DNA of 33,226 bases, taken from the IMG/VR virus record IMGVR_UViG_3300035698_022790, positions 1 to 33,226 of that record. One strand, given 5' to 3'. Positions 5,303-13,299 of the stretch are shown in pieces (positions within the stretch are counted from its first letter, which is position 1; every line of letters begins with the position of its first letter). The stretch comes from a virus. Position numbers and translations under genes: made by a program. The notes under the pieces were generated by a model. The model did not search any database. It was not told where the DNA came from and was given only the letters and a program-made list of their open reading frames with translations.

Positions 5303-5430
5303 TTGGCACCCCCGGTGCCTTTTGTTATTAAAAAAAATAATATATAAATAAGAACAACTACTATGCACCTTAATGGCTACGTTAAGGCGGTTTTGAAACG
5401 CGATTCTAAAGGGGGTGGGGGTGCCAACCG
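5303..5430. repeat. Intergenic element closed by a 12-bp inverted repeat, D-arm-like ends
   Basis: GTTGGCACCCCC (5303-5314) is exactly complementary to GGGGGTGCCAAC (5419-5430). Each end, read outward to inward, looks like the D arm of a tRNA: GTGTAATCGGTTGGCAC on the minus strand and GTGTAGTTTGTTGGCAC on the plus strand. No T arm or anticodon arm completes either one. Smaller hairpins lie inside (GGCACC/GGTGCC; CCTTAA/TTAAGG), with an A/T-rich tract at 5330-5350. The region 5173-5549 holds no gene I can support. Confidence 0.55.
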
Positions 5431-5530
5431 ATTACACCACGTTTTTGGCCTAATAACTGAGCTTACAAAGATGGCTTTGCCCTATTGTGGTGTTAAAAAG
5501 TCCGAAATAGCCATTGTCGCTAAGCATGTG

Positions 5531-5548
5531 TTGACAGCTGTTTGTCAA
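5531..5548. promoter_or_regulatory. Operator-like palindrome TTGACA-N6-TGTCAA
   Basis: A perfect 6-bp inverted repeat with a 6-base spacer lies just downstream of a terminator and at the head of the leader of the next minus-strand gene. TTGACA is also a -35 consensus on both strands, but no good -10 was found at 16-18 bases. A repressor site is possible. Confidence 0.35.
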
Positions 5549-5595
5549 AGAAAAACACGTGCCGAGAAGCACTACAGGCATTTCTCGGCACGTGT
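5549..5595 (-). terminator. Strong rho-independent terminator
   Basis: On the minus strand ACACGTGCCGAGAA (5595-5582) pairs perfectly over 14 bases with TTCTCGGCACGTGT (5568-5555). The loop is 13 bases and TTTTTCTTT follows. It begins 13 bases after the stop of the 162-aa gene, so it ends that transcript and separates it from the genes to the left. Confidence 0.9.
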
Positions 5596-5607
5596 AACAG
5601 CAGGCGT

Positions 5608-6096
5608 TTACAGATCCCAACAGTTTATCGTCGTGTTGCAATCCCAGTTAGCAACGGCATTGTTGTTGCTGGTGTTGTGTTCTAACCAAGCGTGGCGACA
5701 ATACTGAACAATATAGTTCAGCTTTTCGGTGGGTAACAACAATGCTTTGCACGCTTCCTGTTCCATTGCTGCATTGCTGTATTCCGTTTCGGCGGCTTTT
5801 CGGTCGTAGTCTAGCTTGGTTGCGGCATTGAAAATGCTTGCCAAGCGTTTGCGGCTTTCCAAGTCGAATCCTTGCCCGAAAACTGCCTTTGCTACCTGTT
5901 TGTTGGTAAAAACGCCGGCATCAACCATCTCGGTTAGCAAGTCGCCTAAGGGCAAGTCCTTTGCCAGCATCGGTACAACAACAAAGCCAATTTGCACTTT
6001 CGCCTTTCCTGCTACGACAGTCTTCAGAACGGGCTTTTTAACAAACGCATACCCGTTGTAGGTGACTTCACTCTCTGCTTTTTGTTCGCTTGTCAT
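5608..6096 (-). CDS. Unknown phage protein, 162 aa
   Basis: The ATG at 6096 has GGAG eight bases upstream. The N-terminal half is strand-rich (VTYNGYAFVKKPVLKTVVAG; VQIGFVVVPMLAKDLPLGDL). A helical middle follows (NKQVAKAVFGQGF; SRKRLASIFNAATKL), then an Asn-rich tail. There is no metal motif or membrane span. It is expressed ahead of a strong terminator, so it ends the first transcript of the minus-strand array. The family is not recognised. Confidence 0.75.
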   Translation of the reverse strand: MTSEQKAESEVTYNGYAFVKKPVLKTVVAGKAKVQIGFVVVPMLAKDLPLGDLLTEMVDAGVFTNKQVAKAVFGQGFDLESRKRLASIFNAATKLDYDRKAAETEYSNAAMEQEACKALLLPTEKLNYIVQYCRHAWLEHNTSNNNAVANWDCNTTINCWDL

Positions 6097-6132
6097 CGTT
6101 GTTCTCCTACTGTTTGGTGGTAAAACTATGAA

Positions 6133-6375
6133 TTAGTCGCCAAGTGTTTCGGCAAACAGTGTGCCAAATTGTTCAATCAGCTTTATTCGTGTTGGCTTGT
6201 TGCGAAAGTCATCTTGGGTGTGCCAGTAGCACAGAAGTAAGGTTATCCAATCGGCTGAAACAAAGTCTTTGTTTTCGCTTATGGCAACAATTATTTGGAG
6301 CATTTTTGTGTTGTTCTCCAAGTGGTGTTGTTCTCCAAGTGGTGTTGTTGGTTGTTGGCTTTCGTTGTGATTCAT
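6133..6375 (-). CDS. Small phage protein, start uncertain
   Basis: From the ATG at 6375 the product is 80 aa. Its core (MLQIIVAISENKDFVSADWI, then LCYWHTQDDFRNKPTRIKL) is helical and looks coding. A start at 6303 (56 aa) is also possible, because two tandem 17-base copies containing CTTGGAGAAC lie just upstream of it. A third ATG at 6462 has no ribosome site. It is the first confident gene of the minus-strand array. Function unknown. Confidence 0.6.
   Translation of the reverse strand: MNHNESQQPTTPLGEQHHLENNTKMLQIIVAISENKDFVSADWITLLLCYWHTQDDFRNKPTRIKLIEQFGTLFAETLGD
6314..6347. repeat. Tandem 17-bp duplication with a Shine-Dalgarno core
   Basis: TTCTCCAAGTGGTGTTG occurs twice head to tail. 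Read on the minus strand each copy contains CTTGGAG ahead of the possible ATG at 6303. Seventeen is not a multiple of three, so if the region is translated the two copies encode different peptides. Confidence 0.8.
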
Positions 6376-6654
6376 CAATCGTCGTTCCAGGTGCTTGGCA
6401 TTAACTAATAAACCTGCCCCCCTATAGAAGGGCGAATCACGAGCGGTTACAGAACATTGCATTTACTAAGTACTTGCCATTGCAAGCGTTATGAGAGTAT
6501 AAGCAAAACGAATATAAAGAAAGATTTGCTAATGGCGAAAATAGTTATAACTACTTGTTGCAACAGTACTTACAACGGCACAACGGCACAACATACTAAA
6601 GTTTAAATCGTATGCTCGTGATTATTGTTTATAAACTAACTAACCGCCTGACGA

Positions 6655-6714
6655 TTAAGTGGCTCTGCAATGCGTGTTTGTTGTTGCAAAAGCACACAAC
6701 CAAGCGTTTGTCAT
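6655..6714 (-). CDS. Possible 19-aa leader peptide
   Basis: On the minus strand GAGGGAGGCGGGT lies directly before an ATG at 6714, and 19 codons (MTNAWLCAFATTNTHCRAT) end in TAA. The purine-rich site is strong, but the peptide is too short to judge. The ATG overlaps the TGA of the tentative open frame at 6711-6902. Confidence 0.2.
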   Translation of the reverse strand: MTNAWLCAFATTNTHCRAT

Positions 6715-6902
6715 ACCCGCCTCCCTCGTATACTTTGTAGTTGACAAGGTAACAAAAACGAAAACCCCCCAGGGGGTATGTGACAGGCGGGAAACGGACA
6801 CAGCTCTAATTTTCTAGCAAATTCAAACAATTCATAGTACTTGGGTAGGGATTGCAAGCAATAAAAATTATTTTTTCTTGCTAATCTCACCCGCCAGAAC
6901 AT
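6711..6902 (-). CDS. Tentative 63-aa open frame in the control region
   Basis: From an ATG at 6902 the frame reads protein-like (LPKYYELFEFARKLELCPF, then PACHIPPGGF) and ends in a TGA overlapping the next ATG. There is no ribosome site, and a terminator-like hairpin lies inside it. It could be a real small gene of the minus-strand array or chance coding potential. Confidence 0.2.
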   Translation of the reverse strand: MFWRVRLARKNNFYCLQSLPKYYELFEFARKLELCPFPACHIPPGGFSFLLPCQLQSIRGRRV

Positions 6903-6936
6903 ACTGTATCTAAACGCCACCCACCAACAGCGTTTT

Positions 6937-7479
6937 ATGACAAAAAATATTGACAGAACACCACTTGGAAAACAACAAATGCCGCGAGAACTAACGAAAC
7001 TAAACAACAGGCACCACAAGATACTTGATTACTGTCTGGCGGGCTACCTGCCGAAAGACATAGCGGCTCGTCTGCAAACATCCGCTGCTCAGGTAACAAT
7101 GATCATGCACTCGCCGACGTTTCAACACGAGCTGGCGTTGCGACGGGAAACGCTTCAACAAGTTAAGATTGAGCGGACAGCAGAACGCGATGATCCGGTT
7201 CTTGAACAGTTGAAACAAGGAGCACTGGCGGCCGCCTCGCGATTGGTTTTAGGCGTAGCAAGCGACAATTCTGGCGAAAGCCTCAAGAGTGCCGCCGAAA
7301 TCCTTGATCGTGTTGGTTATGGCAAGCAGACAAAGATTGATGCAACGGTTAAGCAGCAAGCAATTGTCATGACGCCAAGTGATGCCAACACGATTATGGA
7401 CACACTCAAAATGCTAGACCTGACGGCGGGCGGCAAGCAACACTCGGAAAACATTGAGCAACCAGTAGCTAGTAGCTAA
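6937..7479 (+). CDS. Terminase small subunit-like DNA-binding protein
   Basis: This 180-aa protein has an N-terminal helix-turn-helix region at residues 20-55 (LNNRHHKILDYCLAGYLPKD, then IAARLQTSAAQVTMIMHSP). That is the pattern of small terminase subunits: a recognition helix followed by a short conserved segment ending in SPTFQHEL. Residues 60-140 are helical, as expected for the oligomerisation domain. A start at 6979 (166 aa) has a better ribosome site (GGAA, spacing eight to nine) than 6937. It opens the plus-strand operon, but the large subunit is 7 kb away, which is unusual. A general HTH regulator is the alternative. Confidence 0.65.
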   Translation: MTKNIDRTPLGKQQMPRELTKLNNRHHKILDYCLAGYLPKDIAARLQTSAAQVTMIMHSPTFQHELALRRETLQQVKIERTAERDDPVLEQLKQGALAAASRLVLGVASDNSGESLKSAAEILDRVGYGKQTKIDATVKQQAIVMTPSDANTIMDTLKMLDLTAGGKQHSENIEQPVASS

Positions 7480-7487
7480 TTCAAACT

Positions 7488-7862
7488 ATGAAAAAGCAAC
7501 GACTACAACACTACTTACAAACTGTTTTGCTTGTTATCTTCTCGATGCTTTTCACCTGCATGTTGATAACAAAACCTGTTGACGCTAGTTGGAAAAGTTG
7601 GCCCACGCGATTCATGATAGGTTTGTTTCAAACGACAACTGCTGAAACTGCTCGAGAATATCTCGGCTTAAACGTTGGTGCTCCAACAGGAGCCCCCGAT
7701 TCGTCAGAAGTACAAATGGACGAAGATTACATCTACTTTGCAATTAGCGACAACCAATGGGTTCGTGTTGCGGTTGAAGAAGTTTATAATATGGCAGAAA
7801 GCGAGACAGGCGATTTGTTACTTCTTGAAACAGGAGATGTTCTGCTTCTTGAGAACAACTAA
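7488..7862 (+). CDS. Signal-peptide protein with virion-type tail motif, 124 aa
   Basis: Residues 1-33 form a signal peptide or membrane anchor (LLVIFSMLFTCMLI, cleavage near VDA-SW). The rest contains LGLNVGAPTGAPDSS and ends in repeated GDLLLLETGDVLLLE, a motif common in phage tail-fibre proteins. The LNVGAP motif recurs in the 90-aa protein at 24971-25243, which sits among neck and tail genes, so a virion role is likely. The next gene starts six bases after its stop. Function is otherwise unknown. Confidence 0.65.
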   Translation: MKKQRLQHYLQTVLLVIFSMLFTCMLITKPVDASWKSWPTRFMIGLFQTTTAETAREYLGLNVGAPTGAPDSSEVQMDEDYIYFAISDNQWVRVAVEEVYNMAESETGDLLLLETGDVLLLENN

Positions 7863-7868
7863 AACGAC

Positions 7869-10800
7869 ATGAAGAAAATGCTATTAATAGCTTTGTTGTG
7901 CTTGTTGCCACTTGCAACACTTGCTGACAATCAGAAGATCTCTGAACTAGACGAACTTGACGCTGTTGACGCTGACGATTTGCTCTATATAGTTAGTGAC
8001 CCGAATGGAACGCCTGTTAGCAAAGCGATTCCTGTTCAAGAATTTCTTCACATCTACAACGTGTTGCACTTTGGAGCAATTCCTAATGACGGTCTTGATG
8101 ACACTACAGCAATTCAAGCCGCTCTTACAGCAGCGTCGGTTTCTGGTGGTGTGGTTTACCTTCCAGCAGGTGAATATACTGTAGATACAGATGTCCTTGG
8201 GGTTCTTACTAATGATTCCATAGCAATTACCGGAGATAACGTCACGATTAGAGGTGCTGGGGCAGGTCAGGTCACAATGCAGATGACCGGGACAACTACG
8301 GGATGTAGCATCTTCTATGCCACGGGGATCAACAATCTCATCATTGAGGGGATCAAATTTGTAGGGCTCAGCGACACAGTGGTTTTTGATTCTGCGATTA
8401 ACATTGTCGGAAGTACGACAGCACACATGGATGGGTTTACAATTAAGAATTGCGAGTTCCACGACTTCAAGAGCACAGGGTGGGTCCGGTTCCTGGCCGC
8501 GTCCGGCTCGTACGATATTCGGCATATTCACATCGAGGATTGTCGGTTCTACTCATATACAGGGGACCGATACTCAGACGCAGACGGCGTAGCCAGTGGC
8601 TTTATTCGGATAGATACGAATGGGCCAGGTGGCTATGTTCGGCACGTGCTAATTGAGAATTGCTACATGGATGCCGAGTTCATGCGGCAGGGGATTTCAC
8701 TAAAGGATGGCGTTCAGCACGCGCGCGTGCGGGATTGCTATATCCTCAATACCGGAACAGACCTGGCCACTGATTCCCGTGAGTGCTACGCCATCATGGC
8801 GGGGTATGGTACCGGATGTTCGGATATCTGGATTGAGGACTGCGAACTAATCAATCCTTGGACCTGCGGAGTCTATGCAGTGTCCGCGTCGAATCTTCAC
8901 TTCAACAATAACTACATCAGCGGACAGTCTGACACCTCAGATAGTTCTCTGGCCGTCGGCGGCTATGCCCTGGGCTCGGTCTCCGACGTTTCGATCGTCG
9001 GCGGCTCGGTCACCGATTGCGCGATTGGCGTCCAAATCCAGCCCAACGGCATGGGCGCCGACATTGTTATCGACGCGCTGGCCGTGACCGATTGCGGGGT
9101 CAAGGGGATACAGATCCGCGAGCACGCCATCTACGAGGTCTCCGGCGGCGTGACCATTTCCGACTGTCAACTGACCGGATCGGACATCACGGTCTATCGC
9201 ACCACCGGCGGACACCGCCTGGCCGATGTGACGATCTCCGGCAATACCATCCGTCAGGGCTACATCCACCTGATGACCGGCGTTCTCAACGGCTCGCTGA
9301 CCGCCAATCAGATCCACGCCACCGACCAACTTCATGGTATTCGTTGTGGTGGCGGCCTGGACCTAACTATCTCATCAAACCGCATAAGTGGACCGGGGTC
9401 CTCGGTAGCCAGCAGCTATGGTATTTACGTGGCCTACGGCGTAGTAAATCCATCGATCATCACGGACAATACAATCAGCGGCTTCCAGAATGGCTTCTTC
9501 GGTCAGTACACCGCTGCGACTTTCTGCAACAACGTCCTGTTTGACGTGGCCGAACCTGTGGCTAGTAGTGTTGCCGGCGACCTGGGCCGTGACGCCCCTT
9601 CAACGATCCCCGGAACTGTCACCACTTATTGGCCGGCTGGTGTGTTTGTTGAGAATATGTATCCGAGCGCTGCAATTCTGGGCTGGAAATGCATTGCACC
9701 AACTAGCGGCGTAGGCTCCACGTACACGACGACCACAACCGCTGACATAACCGATACTGAGAGCATTATCACGGACGTAGCCGCCATTGGTCGCTATGTT
9801 CCTGGTGTTGCGATCACTCTGGCCAATGCAGCAGCGGGGCCCGCAACACTCGAAACAGAGGTCATCAGTTGGCAACTCACCTATGGCACCCTGAGTGGAA
9901 CGTTTGAGGATGGCGAGATTGTAGAGGGTCGAACTTCTAAGGCTGTTGGTGTCATCGATAACGACAATGGTAGCACTACGATGTACGTGATTGATATTCG
10001 CTTTTCCGTAGGTGCATTCGCTGCCGGCGAAACGATTGTCGGTCAGCAATCTGCTGCCACTGCTGTGGTTAGTGCTGTAGGTTTGGAAATTGCCGATGCG
10101 GCGGGTGCGACAGTAAATAACGAAACCCTTGCTTTGGTATTGCCAACATGGGTGATTGTAACTGGTGGACAGGCGGGGGACTCATATACATTCAAAGACG
10201 AGAATGCTTCACCCGATGCGGCAGGGGAACTGAAATACGACAACACCGTTACCGGCTTTGCTGATGGAGCATTGGCATTGTACGATGGTGACGAAATTCG
10301 TACAGTAGTTGACCTCGACTCCTCTGAGACGGTGGCGGCGGCAGATGATGCCAAGGTTCTGCGATATAATTGGAATGCCGGAGCAGGGTTCTGGGACCTC
10401 GTAGCACAGGCCGCTGGATACACCAATCTGACCAGCTTTGTTGACCAGACACCTTGGCGATTCTTTTACTCTGACGCCGCCGGCGACATCCAGGAAGTGG
10501 CACTTGGCACAGACGGGCAGGTTCTTACATCGACAGCCGTTGATGGTGCCCCTGGTTTTGAAGACGCTCCAGGCGCGGCTGGTGGTGACAGTATTGAGAT
10601 AGACAGTGTGGCTGTGGTTGATCCTGATTTCCAGGACACTACAACGATCAACGTGACCGATACGGCGAATGTGGTAACGCTTGATGTCAAGGCGGACAGT
10701 ATCGACTCCGCTCATTACGCAGCCGCTTCTATCGACAACGAACACCTTGCTGACGATGCTGTAAATTCAGCAGAGATCGCCACGAACGCTGTCAAGCTGG

Positions 10801-11837
10801 ACGCTCTGGATGTCTCCGATGTTTCCGACGACATTGCTGGGGATATCGCAGAGGGCGAATTGACAGACAGTTCTGTTGTCGCCGCCGACATCAAGGACGG
10901 GGAGATTGCTCTGGCCGATGTGGCTCACACGCTCACTCTGGTAGGCAATCCCGCTCTGGTAGCTGGGCAAGCATTCTGGGCCTCGACGGGGCTCATCTTC
11001 GAGGGGGCGACTGCTAATGACTTCGAGACGTTGCTTGCCGTGACCGATCCAACCGCTGACCGAACGGCCACGTTCCCCGATGCAACGGGTACGGTCGTAT
11101 TCAAGGACACTACAGACACGCTGACGAACAAGACGCTGGCAGCGGCGGATAATGTCATTGAGGCTGACACCGTCACCAATGCTACGTTGACCACCGCGCT
11201 AACCGTCAATACGGGAACGTTGACACTCACGGCCGACGCAGCGAACAACTCGGTCGTGACTATAGGAGCCGGGGCGTCGTCAGTCTCGGGAGCCAACACG
11301 GGCGACAATACGCTCTCTGCCACCTCAACGATTGTAGACGGAACGGATGCCACTAGCTTCGTACTTATCGTTGACAGTGCAACGGGCGATCTAGCATTGA
11401 AAACGGACGGCGGGTTACTCTATGCCGCTGATACAGGAACGCTCAACCCGACGATTGTGAAAACCAGCAACAACATCAAGGACGAACCGAAGCACATGAT
11501 CTTCACGATCATGGACCCACTGTCAACCCAGACGGAGGACAACGAAATCTGCCTCTGGCCGGTAACACCAGCGGCCTTGACCATAACGAAGATCGTCGTG
11601 ACCCTGGATGCAGCGGCCAATGAGGTTGCTGGTGATTTGAAGTATGCGGACGCTTTCATTGGGCTGGCTAATCCTGTTGTGGTTAACACTTTCGATACCA
11701 CTAGCGGCGTTGTCTCCGATGACTCAATTACTTCTGGGTCGGTGGCAGCGAGCAAGTGCCTATACATCGCTTTCGATTCGGCACCGAACACGGCGATCCA
11801 TCAGATGAGTGTCGATATCACTTTTGATTTTGATTAG
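7869..11837 (+). CDS. Tailspike / tail-fibre protein with pectate-lyase-like beta-helix
   Basis: This is a 1322-aa protein. Residues 1-19 are a signal peptide (MLLIALLCLLPLATLA). Residues 20-55 (KISELDELDAVDADDLLYIV) are the strand module found at the N-terminus of many phage fibres. From residue 62, VLHFGAIPNDGLDDTTAIQ and GGVVYLPAGEY mark the start of a pectate-lyase-superfamily beta-helix, which continues through repeated N-x-I-x-G turns to about residue 570. The C-terminal half is a fibre-like array (FADGALALYDGDEIR; DTLTNKTLAAADN). It probably binds or cuts a surface polysaccharide. G+C rises sharply from about 8440, inside the gene, so the body looks joined to a native N-terminus. Confidence 0.85.
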   Translation: MKKMLLIALLCLLPLATLADNQKISELDELDAVDADDLLYIVSDPNGTPVSKAIPVQEFLHIYNVLHFGAIPNDGLDDTTAIQAALTAASVSGGVVYLPAGEYTVDTDVLGVLTNDSIAITGDNVTIRGAGAGQVTMQMTGTTTGCSIFYATGINNLIIEGIKFVGLSDTVVFDSAINIVGSTTAHMDGFTIKNCEFHDFKSTGWVRFLAASGSYDIRHIHIEDCRFYSYTGDRYSDADGVASGFIRIDTNGPGGYVRHVLIENCYMDAEFMRQGISLKDGVQHARVRDCYILNTGTDLATDSRECYAIMAGYGTGCSDIWIEDCELINPWTCGVYAVSASNLHFNNNYISGQSDTSDSSLAVGGYALGSVSDVSIVGGSVTDCAIGVQIQPNGMGADIVIDALAVTDCGVKGIQIREHAIYEVSGGVTISDCQLTGSDITVYRTTGGHRLADVTISGNTIRQGYIHLMTGVLNGSLTANQIHATDQLHGIRCGGGLDLTISSNRISGPGSSVASSYGIYVAYGVVNPSIITDNTISGFQNGFFGQYTAATFCNNVLFDVAEPVASSVAGDLGRDAPSTIPGTVTTYWPAGVFVENMYPSAAILGWKCIAPTSGVGSTYTTTTTADITDTESIITDVAAIGRYVPGVAITLANAAAGPATLETEVISWQLTYGTLSGTFEDGEIVEGRTSKAVGVIDNDNGSTTMYVIDIRFSVGAFAAGETIVGQQSAATAVVSAVGLEIADAAGATVNNETLALVLPTWVIVTGGQAGDSYTFKDENASPDAAGELKYDNTVTGFADGALALYDGDEIRTVVDLDSSETVAAADDAKVLRYNWNAGAGFWDLVAQAAGYTNLTSFVDQTPWRFFYSDAAGDIQEVALGTDGQVLTSTAVDGAPGFEDAPGAAGGDSIEIDSVAVVDPDFQDTTTINVTDTANVVTLDVKADSIDSAHYAAASIDNEHLADDAVNSAEIATNAVKLDALDVSDVSDDIAGDIAEGELTDSSVVAADIKDGEIALADVAHTLTLVGNPALVAGQAFWASTGLIFEGATANDFETLLAVTDPTADRTATFPDATGTVVFKDTTDTLTNKTLAAADNVIEADTVTNATLTTALTVNTGTLTLTADAANNSVVTIGAGASSVSGANTGDNTLSATSTIVDGTDATSFVLIVDSATGDLALKTDGGLLYAADTGTLNPTIVKTSNNIKDEPKHMIFTIMDPLSTQTEDNEICLWPVTPAALTITKIVVTLDAAANEVAGDLKYADAFIGLANPVVVNTFDTTSGVVSDDSITSGSVAASKCLYIAFDSAPNTAIHQMSVDITFDFD

Positions 11838-11844
11838 GAACGAC

Positions 11845-12306
11845 ATGAAGCACACACTGATCCTGACACTACTCTTCACGGCACTCTGCATGGCCCGGCC
11901 GCTGACCGTCCTGGCTGACCCCAACGACCCGCCGTGCAAGCAGGTGTTCTACGAGCCGCCGAGCTTCGCAGATCCGAACCACGTCGTTGGGATCATCCTA
12001 CCGGGGGCATTTGATCCAGTTAGTGGCGTTCCAGTCTGGGAGCTTCCGATTGGGAAGATGAATCGTACCGGACGGGCCTGTGACCCGAACGACGATCCAT
12101 TCGTGGTAACTTCTCAGTCACCCGCCTGGACGGTAACGTACACGGAGACCACCTGGACCCTGAGCGGTAATGTCCGCCCGGGGCCTAACTATGTGCGGGT
12201 TCATGTCACTGACGAGCCAGGACCCTACAACGGGCCTCTGACGGCTCGCTATACAATCCTGATCTGGGGCCTCGTCCCGGAGAATAACGCACCCATTCTG
12301 TTCTGA
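11845..12306 (+). CDS. Secreted Ig-like or cadherin-like fold protein, 153 aa
   Basis: The ATG at 11845, with AGGAA upstream, starts a clear signal peptide (HTLILTLLFTALC, cleavage near VLA-DP). The mature part carries NDDPFVVTSQSPAWTV, then WTLSGNVRPGPNYVRVHVTD and ARYTILIWG. This is an alternating-strand pattern like an Ig-like or cadherin-like domain. Two cysteines near the mature N-terminus and mid-chain could pair outside the cytoplasm. It follows the tailspike by seven bases and may be a partner of it. No firm family. Confidence 0.65.
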   Translation: MKHTLILTLLFTALCMARPLTVLADPNDPPCKQVFYEPPSFADPNHVVGIILPGAFDPVSGVPVWELPIGKMNRTGRACDPNDDPFVVTSQSPAWTVTYTETTWTLSGNVRPGPNYVRVHVTDEPGPYNGPLTARYTILIWGLVPENNAPILF

Positions 12307-12317
12307 GGAAAGAGACC

Positions 12318-12626
12318 ATGGCAACACTGGCAGACATCGCATCTTTGCTTGACACCAACACGCAACTGAGACACCGATTCCTGGGTGGATTACTCAAGGC
12401 CGCGTGGGACGTCCTTAATGAGGCTGCTGGCACAGAGAATCATGTCAACAGGCTCGCACTGGCACGCAAGGTAGTCTTGGACCCAACGTCCATCCTGGAT
12501 GCGTACTACAACTACTACCTCTCGAATGGGACAATTCAGACGACCGGAGATGCGAGTTCGGACAACGATATTCAGTTCGTGGTCAATTCGTTCTACGACA
12601 TTGTGGCCAATCACGAGGCGACGTAA
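12318..12626 (+). CDS. Small phage structural-type protein, 102 aa
   Basis: GGAAAGAGACC precedes the ATG. The sequence begins ATLADIASLLDTN, continues with a helical DVLNEAAGTENHVNRLALAR, and ends NDIQFVVNSFYDIVANHEAT. I recall this arrangement in small tail-region proteins of diverse phages: an LL helix, a middle arginine-rich helix, and a late DIQF.VNS. It has no signal peptide, unlike both neighbours, so it is probably cytoplasmic or virion-bound. Function unknown. Confidence 0.65.
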   Translation: MATLADIASLLDTNTQLRHRFLGGLLKAAWDVLNEAAGTENHVNRLALARKVVLDPTSILDAYYNYYLSNGTIQTTGDASSDNDIQFVVNSFYDIVANHEAT

Positions 12627-12638
12627 GGAGGTTCTATA

Positions 12639-13298
12639 ATGGTTCGCAAAACGACAGCAATTCTGATGCTTGTAATCCTACTGGTGATGCTGCCGGTTGC
12701 TCTGTGGGGTGCCGTCACCAAAACCACCAGCATCAACGGAATTGATGCATGGCAGGCGGTGGCGGGTGGGGCGATGGCGGTCGGAGCGGCTGAAGACGTC
12801 AGCACCAGTTACGAGACGTTGGTGTTTATCGAGGTTGCCCTGACCGATACGGACGCTCAGGCTGGTTGTACCATCATCGTTGAGGGGTCCTATGCCGCCA
12901 ACGACTGGATCACTCTAACGACGTTCAACGGTACGGCAGAGACGCCTGCAACCACGACGCTCAACGACGCAGACGCGGCTGCCACCGATACGACAATAAC
13001 CCTGACGGATGCAACGACCGGCGACTTCGACGTGCCTAGTCGTAAGTGGTTCATTGTGGACGGCACAGTGGCTAATTCAGAGTCTGTGCGAACGGTCAGC
13101 AATTCAACACACACTGTCACACTCGCTCAGGACCTAATGCGGACACACGCCAATGGGCTTGCTGTTTGGGATCGTGTTGACGATTGGGCGGTTGTAATTC
13201 CACCGGCTATTGCCTATGTCCGCGTCCTGGTCAACAACACGGACGCGGACGCCCAAGTCCACTTCCGTAGTTTCTGTAGTATCGTGACGGGAATCTAA
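12639..13298 (+). CDS. Membrane-anchored or secreted beta-rich protein, 219 aa
   Basis: AAGGAGG lies nine bases before the ATG. Residues 5-25 are a signal peptide or anchor (AILMLVILLVMLPVALW). The remainder is Thr/Ala/Asp-rich with strand periodicity (SYETLVFIEVALTDTDA; TTLNDADAAATDTTITLTDA) and a near C-terminal AYVRVLVNNTDADAQVHF. The last segment resembles the jelly-roll or Ig-like modules of phage tail and capsid accessory proteins. The family is not recognised; extracytoplasmic location follows from the signal. Confidence 0.65.
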   Translation: MVRKTTAILMLVILLVMLPVALWGAVTKTTSINGIDAWQAVAGGAMAVGAAEDVSTSYETLVFIEVALTDTDAQAGCTIIVEGSYAANDWITLTTFNGTAETPATTTLNDADAAATDTTITLTDATTGDFDVPSRKWFIVDGTVANSESVRTVSNSTHTVTLAQDLMRTHANGLAVWDRVDDWAVVIPPAIAYVRVLVNNTDADAQVHFRSFCSIVTGI

Positions 13299-13299
13299 C

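Larger units (their letters stand above)
6376..6936. promoter_or_regulatory. Divergent intergenic control region
   Basis: This A/T-rich stretch separates the minus-strand array from the plus-strand operon and should hold both promoters. Possible sites are weak: TTGCTA (6876-6881) and TACTGT 18 bases later for the plus strand, and TATACT (near 6500, minus strand) with a poor -35. GTTTATAAAC (6628-6637) is a perfect palindrome, and ACGGCACA repeats occur near 6575-6590. On the minus strand 6777-6764 forms ACCCC-CTGG-GGGGT followed by a T-rich run, like a terminator, though no gene is known upstream of it. Confidence 0.45.

Noticed and set aside
3545-5430. Integron attC sites at gene ends
   Set aside because: The repeats do not carry the GTTRRRY and RYYYAAC core pair, and no integron integrase is visible.
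5363-5707. Plus-strand 114-codon open frame
   Set aside because: It runs through the inverted-repeat leader, a strong minus-strand terminator and the end of a minus-strand gene, and has no ribosome site.
8937-9544. Long open frames on both strands inside the tailspike
   Set aside because: High G+C removes stops by chance; the protein in the main frame shows a continuous beta-helix pattern and the others are low-complexity.
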